Below are positions 11,721-32,345 of a stretch of DNA of 64,000 nucleotides, one piece after another (the first letter of the stretch is position 1; each line of letters opens with the position of its first letter). The stretch spans positions 3,463,501 to 3,527,500 of the forward strand of contig WPIO01000022.1 in assembly GCA_009760855.2 (NCBI GenBank). Reading direction: 5' to 3'. The notes beneath the pieces are model-generated. The model was given only the letters and a program-made list of their open reading frames with translations. It was not told the origin of the DNA and made no database searches. Both the position numbers and the translations under genes were made by a program. Source of the stretch: Cristatella mucedo. Taxonomy: Eukaryota > Bryozoa > Phylactolaemata > Cristatellidae.

Positions 11721-12994
11721 ACCTTGTACACGATATCAAGGTATGAAACTAGCACATGATCTGTCAGACCAGATTGCAGAAATGAGTTAACACACCCGTG
11801 TCAACGGTTGCTGGTTGACGACTCCCTTTGCGAAATTCAGCAGTCGTTCGAAAGACGTGGCTGAAGAGTCATCAAGTACAGCCACGATTCAATTGCAGCG
11901 ATTGATCAGCCACTAAACTCGTTAGAAGCACAATCCATGAATGCAAAGCACTACTGTCTTTGTGGATATGTGACATCGTCTGCATGAATAAAGGAACCAA
12001 GCCGAATGGGCGAGTGGAGGAAAGTTTAATAAGAAACCAGCATGGTCTCACGCAACATGAGGACAATATTAATTTAAGAATCGAACAGACACGCTGTAGT
12101 CCAGAATGCAGTATGCAGCTGATAAGCACAGACCAGTTTGGGCTCATGCCGGACGAACCCACGGACAGTTGATCAAACAGCAAAGTAGCTGTCAGTCACT
12201 AGCTACTGATGACATTAAGATGCTAGTATTGATGTGCAGTAAAACTTAAGACATCTAGTGGAGTAATGCAACATGAAGCAGTGAACTGACAGTGAAGCTC
12301 CTTTCAAACTCGGTAAATCCACACGGTAGAGGTGCCCGATAAGTTACAAACGTGCCCGGAGAGCTTGTACAGCTGCCACAGTTTGATCACACAAGGAGCA
12401 GCTGACAAAAGAATGGCAGATGTCTCCACAGGTCACGGAGGTTGGCACTGGCATTGCTGCATTCCGAGCACCGAGTTTCACTGGCCTTCAAGTAGTAACA
12501 GTGTGCCGAAAAAAGTCAATATCGAAGTTAACTTTTCCCAGTTCGCCTCTATTGAATGCTTTTAGCACTATCCTTGCTGCATTGACGATATCAGGCCGAA
12601 CGTAATATGCACCTATTAAAAGAAGTCATACCGTTACATAGAGGTGCATTACATGAAGTGCCGGCAGAGTGCACTACGATTCCGAGGAAAACTGCAGAAT
12701 GAACAAGGCCTGTGTCTACGGGAATGTCCACCAATTTAATGGCACATATTTTTAAGGGGAGCCACCAAGCCAAAAAGGGTCCAATACAAGGCTTGAGGAC
12801 TCAGGAGCACCAGCGATCAGGGAGGGGGCCTTGCAAGAGCAAAGTAATGCACACAGCAACATGGCTCGATCAGCAAAAGCACATTCAAAGGCCGCCCCAA
12901 GCAGCACAGCTAGGATGCTAATCTCCTGTTCGAAAGAGGTCTCCCGACTTGCATCAATCTATTTATCACCGCATTTAGTAGGTCCATCTGATTC
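11721..12994. other. Unassigned intergenic
   Basis: Short unconvincing ORFs only. No repeat boundary, splice-supported exon or RNA gene was recognised. Confidence 0.35.
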
Positions 12995-13228
12995 GTCCTT
13001 TATGTGCTTATGCATGGTGACACTGTGCATGCTACCCCTAACCATACTTGCATGCTGACCTTGTGCTTGTCACCCCTCTCGTTATTTTTATTCTTTGTAT
13101 TTTTTGTTGAGCATGCTACCACTGACCATTTGATCGTGTTTACTTTGAAACAAATGTGAAGTGCCTAGAAAAAAATTGAGTTCTCCGAGGGCGCTATGTC
13201 AAATGTATTATTATCATTATTATAGGTG
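12995..13228 (+). mobile_element. LINE 3' UTR and tail
   Basis: Plus-oriented 3' UTR: TGCTTATGCATGGTGACA, GCATGCTACCCCTAACCAT, then GTGCCTAGAAAAAAATTGAG, GAGGGCGCTATGTCAAATG and an (ATT)-type tail. There is no coding part. Bases 13229-13690 are unassigned. Confidence 0.8.
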
Positions 13229-13690
13229 ACATATCTGCCAAAAAGGCCAAACTGCAGCCTTCAAATCCATAAAGCCAAGGCTGGCTAGGGAAAGCATCTG
13301 CAATTTGCACTAGGACATTGTTTTTTAGTGTCACACTAATTTTCTTTTCAATCCTCCACCATAGCTTCTCTCAGGCTGCTACTTCAAAATAAAGACGGAC
13401 CAACCAAAGGCCGTCTGCACTCGGAATGAGTGTCGACCAAAATTTTGCTTTGCGAAGGTCCGATCTCGCAATCTCTGGGTTCCAGGTCCGGTGCTCTAAA
13501 ACGGAGCTATCAAGACTACCGTTTGGCGGCTCTGAACACAGGGCTCGAAGCTTTCGCTCCACTTAAGCGCTCGAGCTGAAGAATCCGGCGTACCGTCTGA
13601 AATTAGGTGCCACACTGCAACCATTCGTCTGGCAGTCTGATCGACGACCAGAGACCTTACTGCTTCTCTCACCCTGACTAATCTTCTTCA

Positions 13691-13691
13691 G

Positions 13692-13724
<33 letters not shown>

Positions 13725-13725
13725 T
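13691..13725. repeat. (CT)n microsatellite
   Basis: Near-perfect CT dinucleotide run with one TT interruption, downstream of MTG1. The remaining sequence to 14546 shows no exon or clear poly(A) signal for the minus-strand gene. Confidence 0.9.
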
Positions 13726-14546
13726 CCAACATCAATTTCAAATCATCGCGGTCAGCCTAACTATATCGGAACGCCTTTCGAAGGTCAAAGCAGAAGGAGC
13801 CGAGAGTGAGGACTCGAGTCATGCTTGCTGCATGGTGACTAGAAAGGAGTGCACTCCCACATCCTTCGGATACAGGAGCTCGCACCCAGCTCGGATGCTC
13901 GTATGCAAAAGACGAGCAGCCCAGCAGCTGTCAGTGGTCACGTGCTCGTGCCCTGCAGCTATAAGTACACCTGCCTCTCGATGGTGGAAAGATTATTAAT
14001 GGGCTTTGGGTGCAATCGGAGGCCGGATATTGGATTTCAAGTGTACTCGAGCTCGATGAGTTAAGCTGCAGGTTTGCTATTGAAAAAAAACAACAAATTT
14101 TACAGTGCACTTCAGCCCGGGTCCACAAAGGACCCGTCCTATTCTGCCCATTGCCGACACGCATAATTAACACATTAGCCTCTTCTTAGCCAGAGGATTG
14201 AACAGTTTAGAAAACAGGTGCAGCAGAACGTCCAGACAGCTAAAACAGTCACAGATTGCCGTTCTCCATTCCCATTCACAGACTACCGAGACTAATAAAC
14301 GACAAATACACAGGGCTATATAATCAAACCAAGTGTAAGCAAACACACATCTTCCCTTCTAGATCCAAAGTATTGCTATCAGACTTGAGGTAGATAGAGA
14401 AATAAAGCCGGATACGTAAAGTCCCGATCTCACGACATTAAGTAAACGGTGCAAGAAGTGCTCAACATCCCTCATACCGAATAGGCGAGCCAGCTACAAG
14501 TGACAATGGTGCTTTCACACTTTCTCCGACTGTGTATTCCACCACA

Positions 14547-23008
<8,462 letters not shown>

Positions 23009-23184
23009 ACCCCCTCACTAGTCAGAAAGGCGTGGATACCATTACTGAAACGTGACAATGATACTCGCTGTGGGTCGAATGAAGCGGGCGGGTGGGACGC
23101 AATTCATAGATATACATTTATAAGTCCGTAATTAGCGTCCCAAAGAGGATAGCGTGCATAGACTGTGAACAGGTTTATATAACG

Positions 23185-23372
23185 CAGTGATTCTCAACCT
23201 GTAGGTTCGCATCCTCTTTGGGGGTCGAACGATCCTTTCGTAGGGGTCGCCTAAGACCATCGGATAACATGCATTTCCACATTTTGCGCACAATTATTTT
23301 ATGGCTGGAGGTCACCACAACACGAGGAACTGTATTAAAGGGTCACGGCTATAGGAAGGTTGAGAACCACTG
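23185..23372. mobile_element. SPIN-like hAT MITE (188 bp)
   Basis: Terminal inverted repeats of 16 bp match with one mismatch (CAGTGATTCTCAACCT left; CAGTGGTTCTCAACCT from the right end). The flanking 8-mers ATATAACG and ACATAACA agree at 6 of 8 positions, as expected for a decayed hAT target duplication. Internal text such as GGGGTCGCCTAAGACCATCG, AATTATTTTATGGCTGG and GAGGAACTGTATTAAAGGGT closely resembles, from memory, the non-autonomous SPIN hAT family of tetrapods. There is no coding capacity. It sits 176 bp upstream of the MTG1 start codon. Several mismatches look like CpG decay. Confidence 0.85.
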
Positions 23373-23439
23373 ACATAACAGATCACCGGGGCATCCCATT
23401 CTTCAGAGCCTTCTAGGATAACTGGTGCCACTGATGGCT

Positions 23440-24960
23440 ATGATCTGAAATCTTCTAAAATTGTACCTAAGCCCCTTCGATCCTCAGTAACTTTCGTTCA
23501 CTCTCCTTGAGCAGTTCTTATCAAAGACGCTTAAAAGGAGTAGCGGTCCAGCAGCCAAACGACTAGATCAGTATCTCAAGCCATGCTAGTAAATTCTAAT
23601 TGCAATTTACATTAAATCATTCCATGGTAACTGCTCTGCTTCGGTTTAAAGGCCTGAACAACGCTGACCGCGGTAGCCGCCTCTTTGGTAGTCTTCCACA
23701 TCTCTCAGCAGCACATTGGCACATTTAACAAACAGATCATTCTGAAGCGCATCTCGACACGTATAAGTATCGCTGACGCTGCGTTGAATTGGGTTAGGAC
23801 CTACCTCACTGAGAGATTTTCAGCGTATAGAAGTAGATGTCTGTCAGTCACCGCGGCAGCCATTGAAGTATGGGGTAACTGAGCGATCGGCTTGAGACCC
23901 CTTTCTTTCCACCATCTATACTCTCACTCTGGTAGATGGGACCTCCAAACACAATCTACGATTTTGTGTTTTCGCCGATGACGCTCAACTCTATCCTTCG
24001 ACCAATCTAAGCCTTGCTCTATGTACGACTCACGCAGTTACCATAGAGACTGCATCAACTACATTCAGATTTTGATGGCCACTAACTTTCCGAAGCTTAA
24101 CAGTGACTAGATCAATATAATAGATACCTATATGAGAAAGCCCAGTGCAACCCTTAGCCTAAAGGCCTGACTCTCATATAGTTATCCTGTTCGACCGTGA
24201 CTTGATGACTGCATCAGCTCCACAGTCAAGTCTGCCTACGTTCAGCTATGAAACATTGCCAAAATTTGGGCCTTCGTGATACAACAGGGATGGTACATCC
24301 TAGTTAATCTATGCATTTGTGACATCTCGTCTCGGCTAATTTAACTATCTACTTGCAGGCCTTCCGGTGTGTGAAGTAAGGCATTTAGAGTTGGTGCAAA
24401 TCTTAGCAGCCAGGCTTGTCTGTCGTGAGCGTCGCAGCTGCCCCGTTGCGCCACTGCTCACCTACCAGGACTGGCTCCCCATCAAGCAACGTATCGAATT
24501 CAAGGGTATGTCACTCACTTTTAGGTCACTTAATGCCCTGGCTCCAGCCTATGTATCAGAAATACTCCCTAATCAGGCCCGGCGTCGTAACCTTTGCAGC
24601 AAATGTAAAGCGCCTAGAGAGAGATTGAGTTCTCTGAGGGCGCTTTATCAAATGCATTATTATTATTACTATTATTATTATAAAAAAACCTCGCCCGCCT
24701 CAAGTCTTTTAGCTGTGCCTCGAACTAATCTCACATGTTTTGGAGACCGTGCCTTATGTTCTCATGCTTCCGAAGCCTGTCATTCACTCCCGACTGACGT
24801 CGCGACATTCCCTGACTTGGCGCCATGTAAAAAGAATCTAACAACTCACTTGTTCCTTACATCATTTGCTGGGTTCTTATAAAATGTCCCCTTACTGCGT
24901 ATTTAAAGTGCAGAGAAAGAGAGTAAGTTCTGTGAGGGCAGTATTACTCACCTATGCTTC
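23440..24960 (+). mobile_element. LINE, RT to tail, with nested insertion
   Basis: Plus-strand decayed RT: linker and palm pieces (LIKDA near 23520, ALNWVRTYLTERFS at about 23790), FCVFADDAQLYPS at about 23970 with an intact ADD, then YAFVTSRL and RHLELVQILAARLVCRERRS. The 171-codon frame 24367-24882 covers the C-terminal part including LPIKQRIEFKGMSLTFRSLN and KKNLTTHLF. A tail fragment is inserted at 24590-24690. The 3' UTR ends at 24960 (GTGCAGAGAAAGAGAGTAAG, GTGAGGGCAG). Confidence 0.85.
24590..24690 (+). mobile_element. LINE tail inserted within LINE ORF
   Basis: CTTTGCAGCAAATGTAAAGCGCC, the stem-loop, TATCAAATGCATTATT and ATT repeats interrupt the host RT between QARRR and SPASSLLAVP. 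The host frame remains open across it, translating the ATT repeats as a Tyr run. Confidence 0.85.
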
Positions 24961-24965
24961 TCGAT

Positions 24966-25110
24966 ATCTCTTCGCTGCGTGAGATAAAGTCTATTGGCTA
25001 CCGAATGCGCACCGAAAGCAAATTCAACTTTGAGTTTGCCATAGAAAACTCTCCCGTTTAACACCCACTTAGTCTTTGTGGCCTTGTGGAGTTACAGATG
25101 AAGATATATT
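24966..25110 (+). repeat. Dispersed repeat shared with 30785-30965
   Basis: Shares TACCGAATGCG.ACCGAAAGC, AAAACTCTCC and TAACACCCAC, then AGTTACAGATG with 30785-30965. At the other site it follows the RT C-terminus, so it is probably the 3' UTR of the second LINE family. Confidence 0.7.
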
Positions 25111-25830
25111 ACATTAAATTGTCCTCAAGATCGGCTCATCTAGCATCACTCCATTGACTCCAGTTCGAAATCTGGACGTGCAGCTCAAAAAAGACTTGCC
25201 AATGGATGAGCACATTGTCTCACTGTGTCAAGTCTGCCTACTTTCAGCAGACAAACGTAGCCAAAATCAGAACCAGCTTTGACTAGTGTACAATATCCGT
25301 ACCAGTTCACGCTTTCGTAACATTGAATCTCAGTTACCGAAACTCTCTTTGCTTAAGATTCTCGACCTGTGCCATAGGTCGTCTGCAAGCCGTGCAAAAC
25401 GTTTCAGCTCGTCTGGCCTGCCGTCGCTACCACGGCACACCACTTCGTCCGAGCCTCACTGGCTCCCAATCTAGCATCGGATCGACTACACAATCTTCTG
25501 TTTAGCTTGCAGGTCGCTTCCCCTTGGCTACGACCAGCCCGACCTGTCCTTGACCTGCTTGCCCGTCCAGCGTGCTCTGGCACCACATCCGCTCCTCAGT
25601 TACCAATCGTCTTGCCGCTCCTCGCAGTCAATTAAAACTATTTCATGCTCGGCCTTTCAATTCACGTTCACCGAAATTCTGAAGCTCTCTTTGGGCTTTG
25701 TCACTACCTGCAGTGACTTCGCCAATTGTTTCGTTCTCAGCAAGAGATGCATCTCTTCCGGTCAGCTTGGTCTATGCCCCAGTGGAGTGTCTTCTTTTGG
25801 TCACGTGTGCTTTTCTTGCTTACCTGTGCA
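25111..25830 (+). mobile_element. Degenerate LINE RT C-terminal region
   Basis: Plus frames read VRNLDVQLKKDLPMDEHIVS, then decayed LQAVQNVSARLACRRYHGT (about 25390), and a 3' part ending in GTGTGCTTTTCTTGCTTACCTGTGCAT, which also occurs at 33745-33770. Many stops and frameshifts. Confidence 0.65.
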
Positions 25831-25834
25831 TAAC

Positions 25835-25980
25835 CGGTTTGGTCCAGCGGTCAAGGTGCTCGGCCCGGGGACCAAGGTCTGGCTAAGGTTGCGGGCTCGA
25901 GCCACCACGAGGAATATGTGAAGCGCGTGAATAGAGATTAAGTCCTCTTTGGTTGCCATACAAATGAATTATATTTTTTT
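25835..25980 (+). mobile_element. tRNA-derived SINE (family A)
   Basis: The head resembles pol III promoter boxes: TGGTCCAGCGGTCAAGGTGCTCG (A-box region) and GGGCTCGAGCC (B-box-like). The tail GAATAGAGATTAAGTCCTC...CATACAAATGAATTAT resembles the LINE end. Copies occur at 33146 and 55562. It is not a functional tRNA: no acceptor stem or CCA end is evident. Confidence 0.8.
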
Positions 25981-26154
25981 ATGAATCATTGCATATTAAT
26001 TACTCGGGGATCTGAGAAAACCTGAGGCCTTGACTGTCTTTTCGCGTGTTTTTGCATGCTAGTCTACACATGAAACTTGCGTGATTTTGCAAGCTTGTGA
26101 AAGCTTTATACCACGAATGTCATTCACTCTTGGTTATTGCTTGCGCTGTGGTGA

Positions 26155-26235
26155 ATTATAAAGCACCTGGATAGAGATTTAGTTAAATGAAGGCACTATG
26201 CAAACTGCCTATTATTATTGATATTAATAGTAGTG
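26155..26235 (+). mobile_element. SINE/LINE tail fragment
   Basis: AAGCACCTGGATAGAGATTTAG, GAAGGCACTATGCAAACTGC and an ATT repeat reproduce the shared 3' tail. No head or coding part is attached. Confidence 0.6.
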
Positions 26236-26429
26236 AATAGCCCGTGTCGAATTGAATGATACTCAAGAATGACTCAGTGATCTGTGCCATCAAATACCTC
26301 AAGAGAATCAGCAGAACAAGCAGAGATAGTCAGTCAACATGCACCCAAGTTTGCATTCGTGAGAACGTTGCTTGTGAAACGCTGTCGTGCTAGTAGGGCA
26401 GTCTCTGGAGTTTGCAAGTTGCTGTTCAA

Positions 26430-27150
26430 TAATAATAATAATGGTAATAACAATGAGACAGCGCTCGAGGAGAACTAAATCCCTTTTAGGCACTTTAAAA
26501 ATGCTAGGAAGGGAGAACTTCTTCAGAAACAAAGCAAGCCAGCTGTCAGCACGCTTACGCGCACAACCGACAACTAAGGCGGACGTATCAAATGCTGTAC
26601 AGAACATGTGGGGGTGTTAGCTTCTTATTTAATATCCTTAAGTCGAGGGATGTTGGTCATCAGTCGGGAGTGAGTTTTAGCCTTTGAGAGTATCTGAAAT
26701 AAAAGACAAATCTCCAATGGATTTTAGGCTGGTTAGAGGTACAACTCAACGACTTGAACGAGAAGATTTGGTGGTACAATTCCAAGTCTGATTGGGAAGT
26801 AGTTCGGATAGGTAGGCTGGAGTCAGAAAAGGAAGGGACCTAAAAGAGAGTCACAAAAACTTGACGTCTATGCGCTGCTTAATGGGAAGCCAGTGCAGGT
26901 CGGTAAGAAGCGATGTAATGTGGTAACTGCGTTGTTCACGACTGACAAGGCTAGCCCAAATTTTTGTAATGTTGCGAAGCTGGTTGCGTGGATTACTCTT
27001 TTGCGGAGCTGATACAGTAATCTAGTGAAAGGTTACTTGGGAACAGGCCCCTAGGTAGAAAGCAGATGCTACAGGAAATATGCTGACCTAGCCCATTTTG
27101 AGGGTTAGGTTTTCTAGTTTCTGATTAATTATGTTTGCCGTTATTATAAT
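26430..27150 (-). mobile_element. Degenerate LINE 3' half
   Basis: AAT tail, stem-loop remnant (GCGCTCGAGGAGAACTAAAT...TTAGGCACTTTAAA), 3' UTR, then antisense RT C-terminus with GATAGGTAGGCTGGAGTC, GGGAAGCCAGTGCAGGTCGG and a decayed region near DDHISSTVKS. No long frame survives. Confidence 0.75.
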
Positions 27151-27544
27151 TTACCTGATTTATCATAGCTCGTGGCTACGTCTTGTTTAAGGACATCAGA
27201 AGTTACAGTTAGGCAGTTGTTTCTGTGATCGTGTAGCCTGAATAACTATTTTACTCTTAAGCTTGGAATACAGAGCTAGACTTTGGCGAAACCCATCAAA
27301 TTATTAAGGGTAGGATATACTGGTTTTGTCGTGTTCCGTTCTTGTATGGATATATGCGTGCATTGGAGCTACTTAAGCGAGTAATCAGCGGTACTTCGCC
27401 TCGCTAGTTTTACCGGTAGTCGGCCAGGCGGCTCATAAGTCTAGCTTCGTTGAGTCATTTTTGTACAACTTTCTAAAGCTCCAGAGCCCCTAAAAACGTT
27501 CACAAAACTAATCAAAATCACACACGTACATATACTCACGTACG

Positions 27545-27566
27545 CATGCACACACACACACACACA

Positions 27567-27598
<32 letters not shown>

Positions 27599-27611
27599 CA
27601 CACACACAGAG
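27545..27611. repeat. (CA)n/(GCAC)n microsatellite
   Basis: Alternating CACACA and GCACGCAC units, directly left of a LINE 3' UTR fragment. Confidence 0.9.
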
Positions 27612-27800
27612 GTGTGTGCACGTGCATTTCGCTGACCCTATGCACGTCACTCTAATCGTGTTATGCTTGCTGTCATTGAGCGTGCTACCGCTGACCATTC
27701 GACCGTGCTTCCTTTGCAGCAAATTTAAAGTGCCTAGAAAAAGATTGAAATATCTGAGGGTGATATATCAAATGTATTATTATTATTATTGTGATATTAT
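27612..27800 (+). mobile_element. LINE 3' UTR and tail
   Basis: Plus-oriented CTGACCCTATGCACGTCACT, GCGTGCTACCGCTGACCATTC, TTTGCAGCAAATTTAAAGTGCC, stem-loop and (ATT)n, matching the 3' UTR of other copies. Confidence 0.8.
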
Positions 27801-28799
27801 GAACGCACAATGTAATGCACTCTCGCGCACTGATATTTTTTAGTGTTGCGTATAGGTAAAGTCTAGGTACAGATAAGCCGGAAGTGAGCGGCCGATCGGC
27901 GCACCTTCCACTTGTCGACACTTCAAACTCTTCAAATAGAGGTGCAATGCTCGTTTTATACGGGCGGGTTCAAAAAGGCTTCGTTGGAGGAGAACCTTCA
28001 GCGATGTGTTTCACGCTCACTCAAAATGGCAAACACATTTCTTTTAGAGGGCTGAAGAGTCCATTAAGAACTGCACGTCTTTCGACGAGTAACTCCGCTG
28101 TTTTTGCATTGGGATGCAACCAAATATTTCTAGACAGAGTTACGGCAGCATGTCGGGTTGGTATCCTCCTGTGTTTAATTAAGGCTCTATTTATGGGTTA
28201 CCGTTATTTTAAATGGTGATTAATAAGCTTCCGCAAGCACTCTTTCGGTTTCTAGTAAGGCTTTCCCTAAAATGCACAGAGCTCCTTTAGTTGAATTGCT
28301 GAAAAGCCCGTCTTTTTCGCTCTCGTTTGACTGGCAGAGTTGAGCAACTACGGTTACTGCTTAAAAAGAGAGCCGAAGAGACTTCACGGTGAAGCCTACG
28401 GAGTCGGAGTCGGAGTCGGAGACACGGAGTCGGAGCAAAGGTGGAAGAATCAGAGTTCCTTCAGAAAAGTTACTGCATCTGTTTAAAAGAGACCAAACCA
28501 TGTTCGTGGAGGAAAGCCTTAGGAAGAAAACTGGGCGAGGCACCCAATAGACGCTTTTTTCGTCTCCATAGGGGGCCACCAGGCTCTGAAGGACGTTATA
28601 AACGCCGCACTTTGCGAGGTACTCTGTCAGACCTCAAGTTCCAAGTCGATCTCTGGTGGTAATTTTACGTAAAAGAAACTGCTAGAACATTAAGCATTTT
28701 GAATTCGCTCCGTATATTTCCAAACAGAAATGACCTATGGCTAATAACCGTCGCAAGTCAGCTAGGGATATAAACATTCGTCAAGCTCATTTCTGGTTG
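27801..28799. other. Unassigned, with (GGAGTC)n near 28398-28436
   Basis: Contains a short hexanucleotide repeat and ORFs 27884-28219 and 28441-28662 that match nothing I know. It could be the eroded 5' part of the LINE that follows, but no endonuclease motif was found. Confidence 0.35.
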
Positions 28800-30965
28800 G
28801 TCTAGCAAGGAACGATCATGGTACCAGAATGACTTTATTTAAAAATAAACTTCAAATGATGCGCCTTGTTGGCTTGAACGTGTTGTTAAGGAATCGGGGT
28901 CTAATAGAGATCTAGTCAATTTCAAAGACCTTCCTAGAGTTTTTACCAGGAAGCTTAAAAAGGCCAGGGCTTCTTTTTTCAATCGAAAACTGAAGTCCTG
29001 CCATGCCAGTCTGATCCAAAGCATATTTATAAGACGGTAAACAATTATTTACTGACCAATGCTGAGAGGTCTGACTCCCTAGATATTAAAGGCTCAGCCG
29101 AAAAGTTTTCAGCCTTCTTTACCAAAAGAAATTCTACACCGTCATGCCTCCATAAAGCCCCCTCCGAGTTAAGCAACTGTGGAATCGCAACCTGTGGCCT
29201 TCTTTTAAAGATTCTCCGAGGTTTCTGCGCGCGATGTGGCTACCTTAATAAGGTCTGTTAAAAATAGTTAGTCTCCTGAAGACCATATACCATCACAGGC
29301 AGACTAACTTAGCCCAACCATAGCTGAGATTTGTAATGCTTCTTTAGAAAATGGGTAGTACCCAAGTCCTTCAAATTGGCAATTGTTAGACCGATACTTA
29401 AAAAGCCCGGATAACATACAGAGGTCCTTGCAAACTATCGCCCGGTTTTCCTTTTTGTCAAAGATTCTTGAAAAAATCGTCACTAAGCAGCTAGTAGCAC
29501 ATACCGAAAAGAAATAAATGTGAGACGCATTTCAATCGGGGTTCAAGAGGCAGCACACCACTGAAATTGCTCTCCTCCGTGTTAACGAAGACATTCTACA
29601 TGGCAACGAATGACGGGAATGTCACTGCCCTAGCTCTGCTAGATCTGTCAGCTGCCTTCGACACCATTGATCACGATGTCTTACTTGAACGATTGAGAAC
29701 AACGATCAGTCTGGCAGACGAGGGGCACTGGCGTAGTTCAAATCGTACTTGTCTTGATCGTGTTCAATGCGTGTTATGTGGGGGTCAGGTCTCACCCACG
29801 AGACGGGTCACCTGTGGTGTCCCTCAAAGATCCGTCCTCGGTCCCTTGCTGTTCTCCATTTATACTCAACCTCTGGGAACAGTGATTAAGGCCCACGGAA
29901 TAGGATATCACTTGTATGCTAACTGTACTTAGCTCTATTTGTCATTCAAACCGTCGGAATCTGCTGCAGAAACTGACAAACTGAATGCTTGCCTTGTCGA
30001 AATTTGATCCTGGATGTCTGAAAATTTCTTGAAGCCAAATCATGATAAAAATGAACTGCTGCTCATAGGATGCCCTAAGTGTGCAGCTAGATGAAAAGGC
30101 TTTGCTCTTCTAAAATGATACCACGTGCTCAAATATTTAGGTTTGTTTTCGACGGCTGCTTACATTTTAAAAGCTTCATTCAGAAGACTGCTTCAACAGC
30201 TTAACATCACGTCCAATCTCTGGCTCAGATAAGCAGCGGTCTTTCACGGCGGCTTCCAAAACAATTTATCAAGATTCTTAGTTTTCTCTCGGTGTGATTA
30301 TTGCAATTCTCTTTTATCTGGGCTACACAAAAAGCAACTACGCCACTGCAAATTGCTACAAATATGGTTGCAAGGCTAGTCTTTAAATTCCAGAGGTTTG
30401 ATTGCGTGTTTCCTCTGCTAAAAAAGCTAGGATGGCTGCCCGTTGACCAACGGATGCAAAGCAAAGTTCTTACGCTGACCCACAAGGCCCGCCACGGCTT
30501 GAATCCTCCATACCTAGCTAAACTGCTGCACCAGTTACAGCCTCCTCGCGCCCTCAGGTCCTGTATGGATAATAAATTAGCTGTTCCATTCCTCCGCTTA
30601 AAGACCGTTGGCGACAGAAACTTTAGCTCTGCAGGTCCTAGACTGTGGAACTCGCTTCCACAAGTTTTACGCAATGACAACTACTCTCCTTCTGCCGACT
30701 GTGGCTCATCCTTTCCATCGGTCCTGAGCTGCTACTTCCATGCTACTCACTACCTCAACTGCTCTCCTGACTCTGCTATGCTTTCCACTTTCTCTTTGTT
30801 GAGTGAGGTGAAGTCTGTTGGCGTTTGTTGCGTACCGAATGCGTACCGAAAGCCGCTTAGGCTGTGAGTTCGCTGTACAAAACTCTCCTGCGTAACACCC
30901 ACATGGTCGTTATGACTTTGTGAAGTTACAGATGGGAGATGCACATACATTAGGCGCTTTCCAGA
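28800..30965 (+). mobile_element. Second-family LINE (CR1-like), linker to 3' UTR
   Basis: Reads an EN-RT linker (LKKARASFFNRKLKSCHAS), KLAIVRPILKKPG, RT motifs ALALLDLSAAFDTIDHDVLL, CGVPQRSVLGPLLFSIYTQP (usual GVPQGS has R here) and YANCT where YADDT is expected, so the catalytic Asp pair is lost. The C-terminal frame 30301-30867 gives LGWLPVDQRMQSKVLTLTHK, LNPPYLAKLLHQLQP and NFSSAGPRLWNSLPQVLR. Sequence differs clearly from the family at 2846. The 3' UTR (30785-30965) recurs at 24966. Confidence 0.88.
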
Positions 30966-31230
<265 letters not shown>

Positions 31231-31971
31231 CTGCTTTTTTGTCCTGCTTTTTTGATGCGGTTAGAAAGGCTGCCAGAGAGGCAAGTTTTTGCTGCGCGGG
31301 TTCAACTTCGATTTCTAGGTGTACAGTCACTGATTTTTAAAGGATTGTATTTTTAGGGTTATTAAATCGGTAATTTTGTAATTAAATTCAAACCGGCTTA
31401 AGGGGTCTCGCTGAATGGCTCACCATCGGTACTCTGCCTCAGTCTCTACAGGTGTGTAGGTGGGTTTTGAGTCTCTTTTAGTGGGTCAAAAGAAGCTTCC
31501 TCCGGAGGCTCACCGGCCGTACGGAGCTCAAGGCTTTCCAAAGCTGTAGGTAATTTTGGAGCAAAGAGCCAAACCAAAGAGATACAGCACTAGCAGGATT
31601 TCAAGCACGGTAAAACCATTCAACGAAATATGATAGGAAAGTAGAATCGATGCCCTTAAACCGCTGAGTAAAAACCTTGACCATGTCTAGGATGCTCTGA
31701 TTGAGATGCTTGAATAAGAGAGTCAGAATGATTTTGGAGCTATGATGATATCTGAAGACCAAACACTGGCCAATAAAATTGAAATATTTCCATTTCAAGT
31801 AGCGCTTTCTGATCTGGTACAACACTTTGTTTGAGCTCAATGTCACCAGCAACGTTCTACTGTAGACATGAACATACTTGAGACTGGAAGTTACACGGTT
31901 AGAAAATACCACAAAAGTACACCAGTACTGTCCAAGTGAACAGAGCTTCCATAAAGTATTGGCGAATTCAG

Positions 31972-31973
<2 letters not shown>

Positions 31974-32061
<88 letters not shown>

Positions 32062-32100
32062 TTATTTATTTATATTTATTTATTTATTTATATTTATGTA
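31974..32100. repeat. (ATCT)n-(AT)n-(TTTA)n compound repeat
   Basis: About fourteen ATCT units pass into TA repeats and then TTTA units. The ORFs across it are low-complexity Tyr/Leu/Ile translations. Confidence 0.95.
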
Positions 32101-32261
32101 TATGGGTGTAACATCAAGTAGTCTTATATATAATTGTATACAAATGAACAAATATATGCGTATTTGTCTGTGCGTAAATGCACACCACAGTGACTCGAAA
32201 ATTAAGGAACGCAGGAAATGCAGTTATGTTATTCAAATATACGTTTGCATAGCTAGATTGC

Positions 32262-32345
32262 CCATCTTTTGTTACCACCGCAAGCGATGGTTATATCCAT
32301 AAAGGCTCTTCTGTCACTATAAAAAAGAGGCTGTTGACTCAGCTT
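32262..32345 (+). mobile_element. SINE family B tail fragment
   Basis: TAAAGGCTCTTCTGTCACTATAAAAAAGAGGCTGTTGACTCAGC matches the tail of the copies at 32950, 43440 and 61785. Confidence 0.6.
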
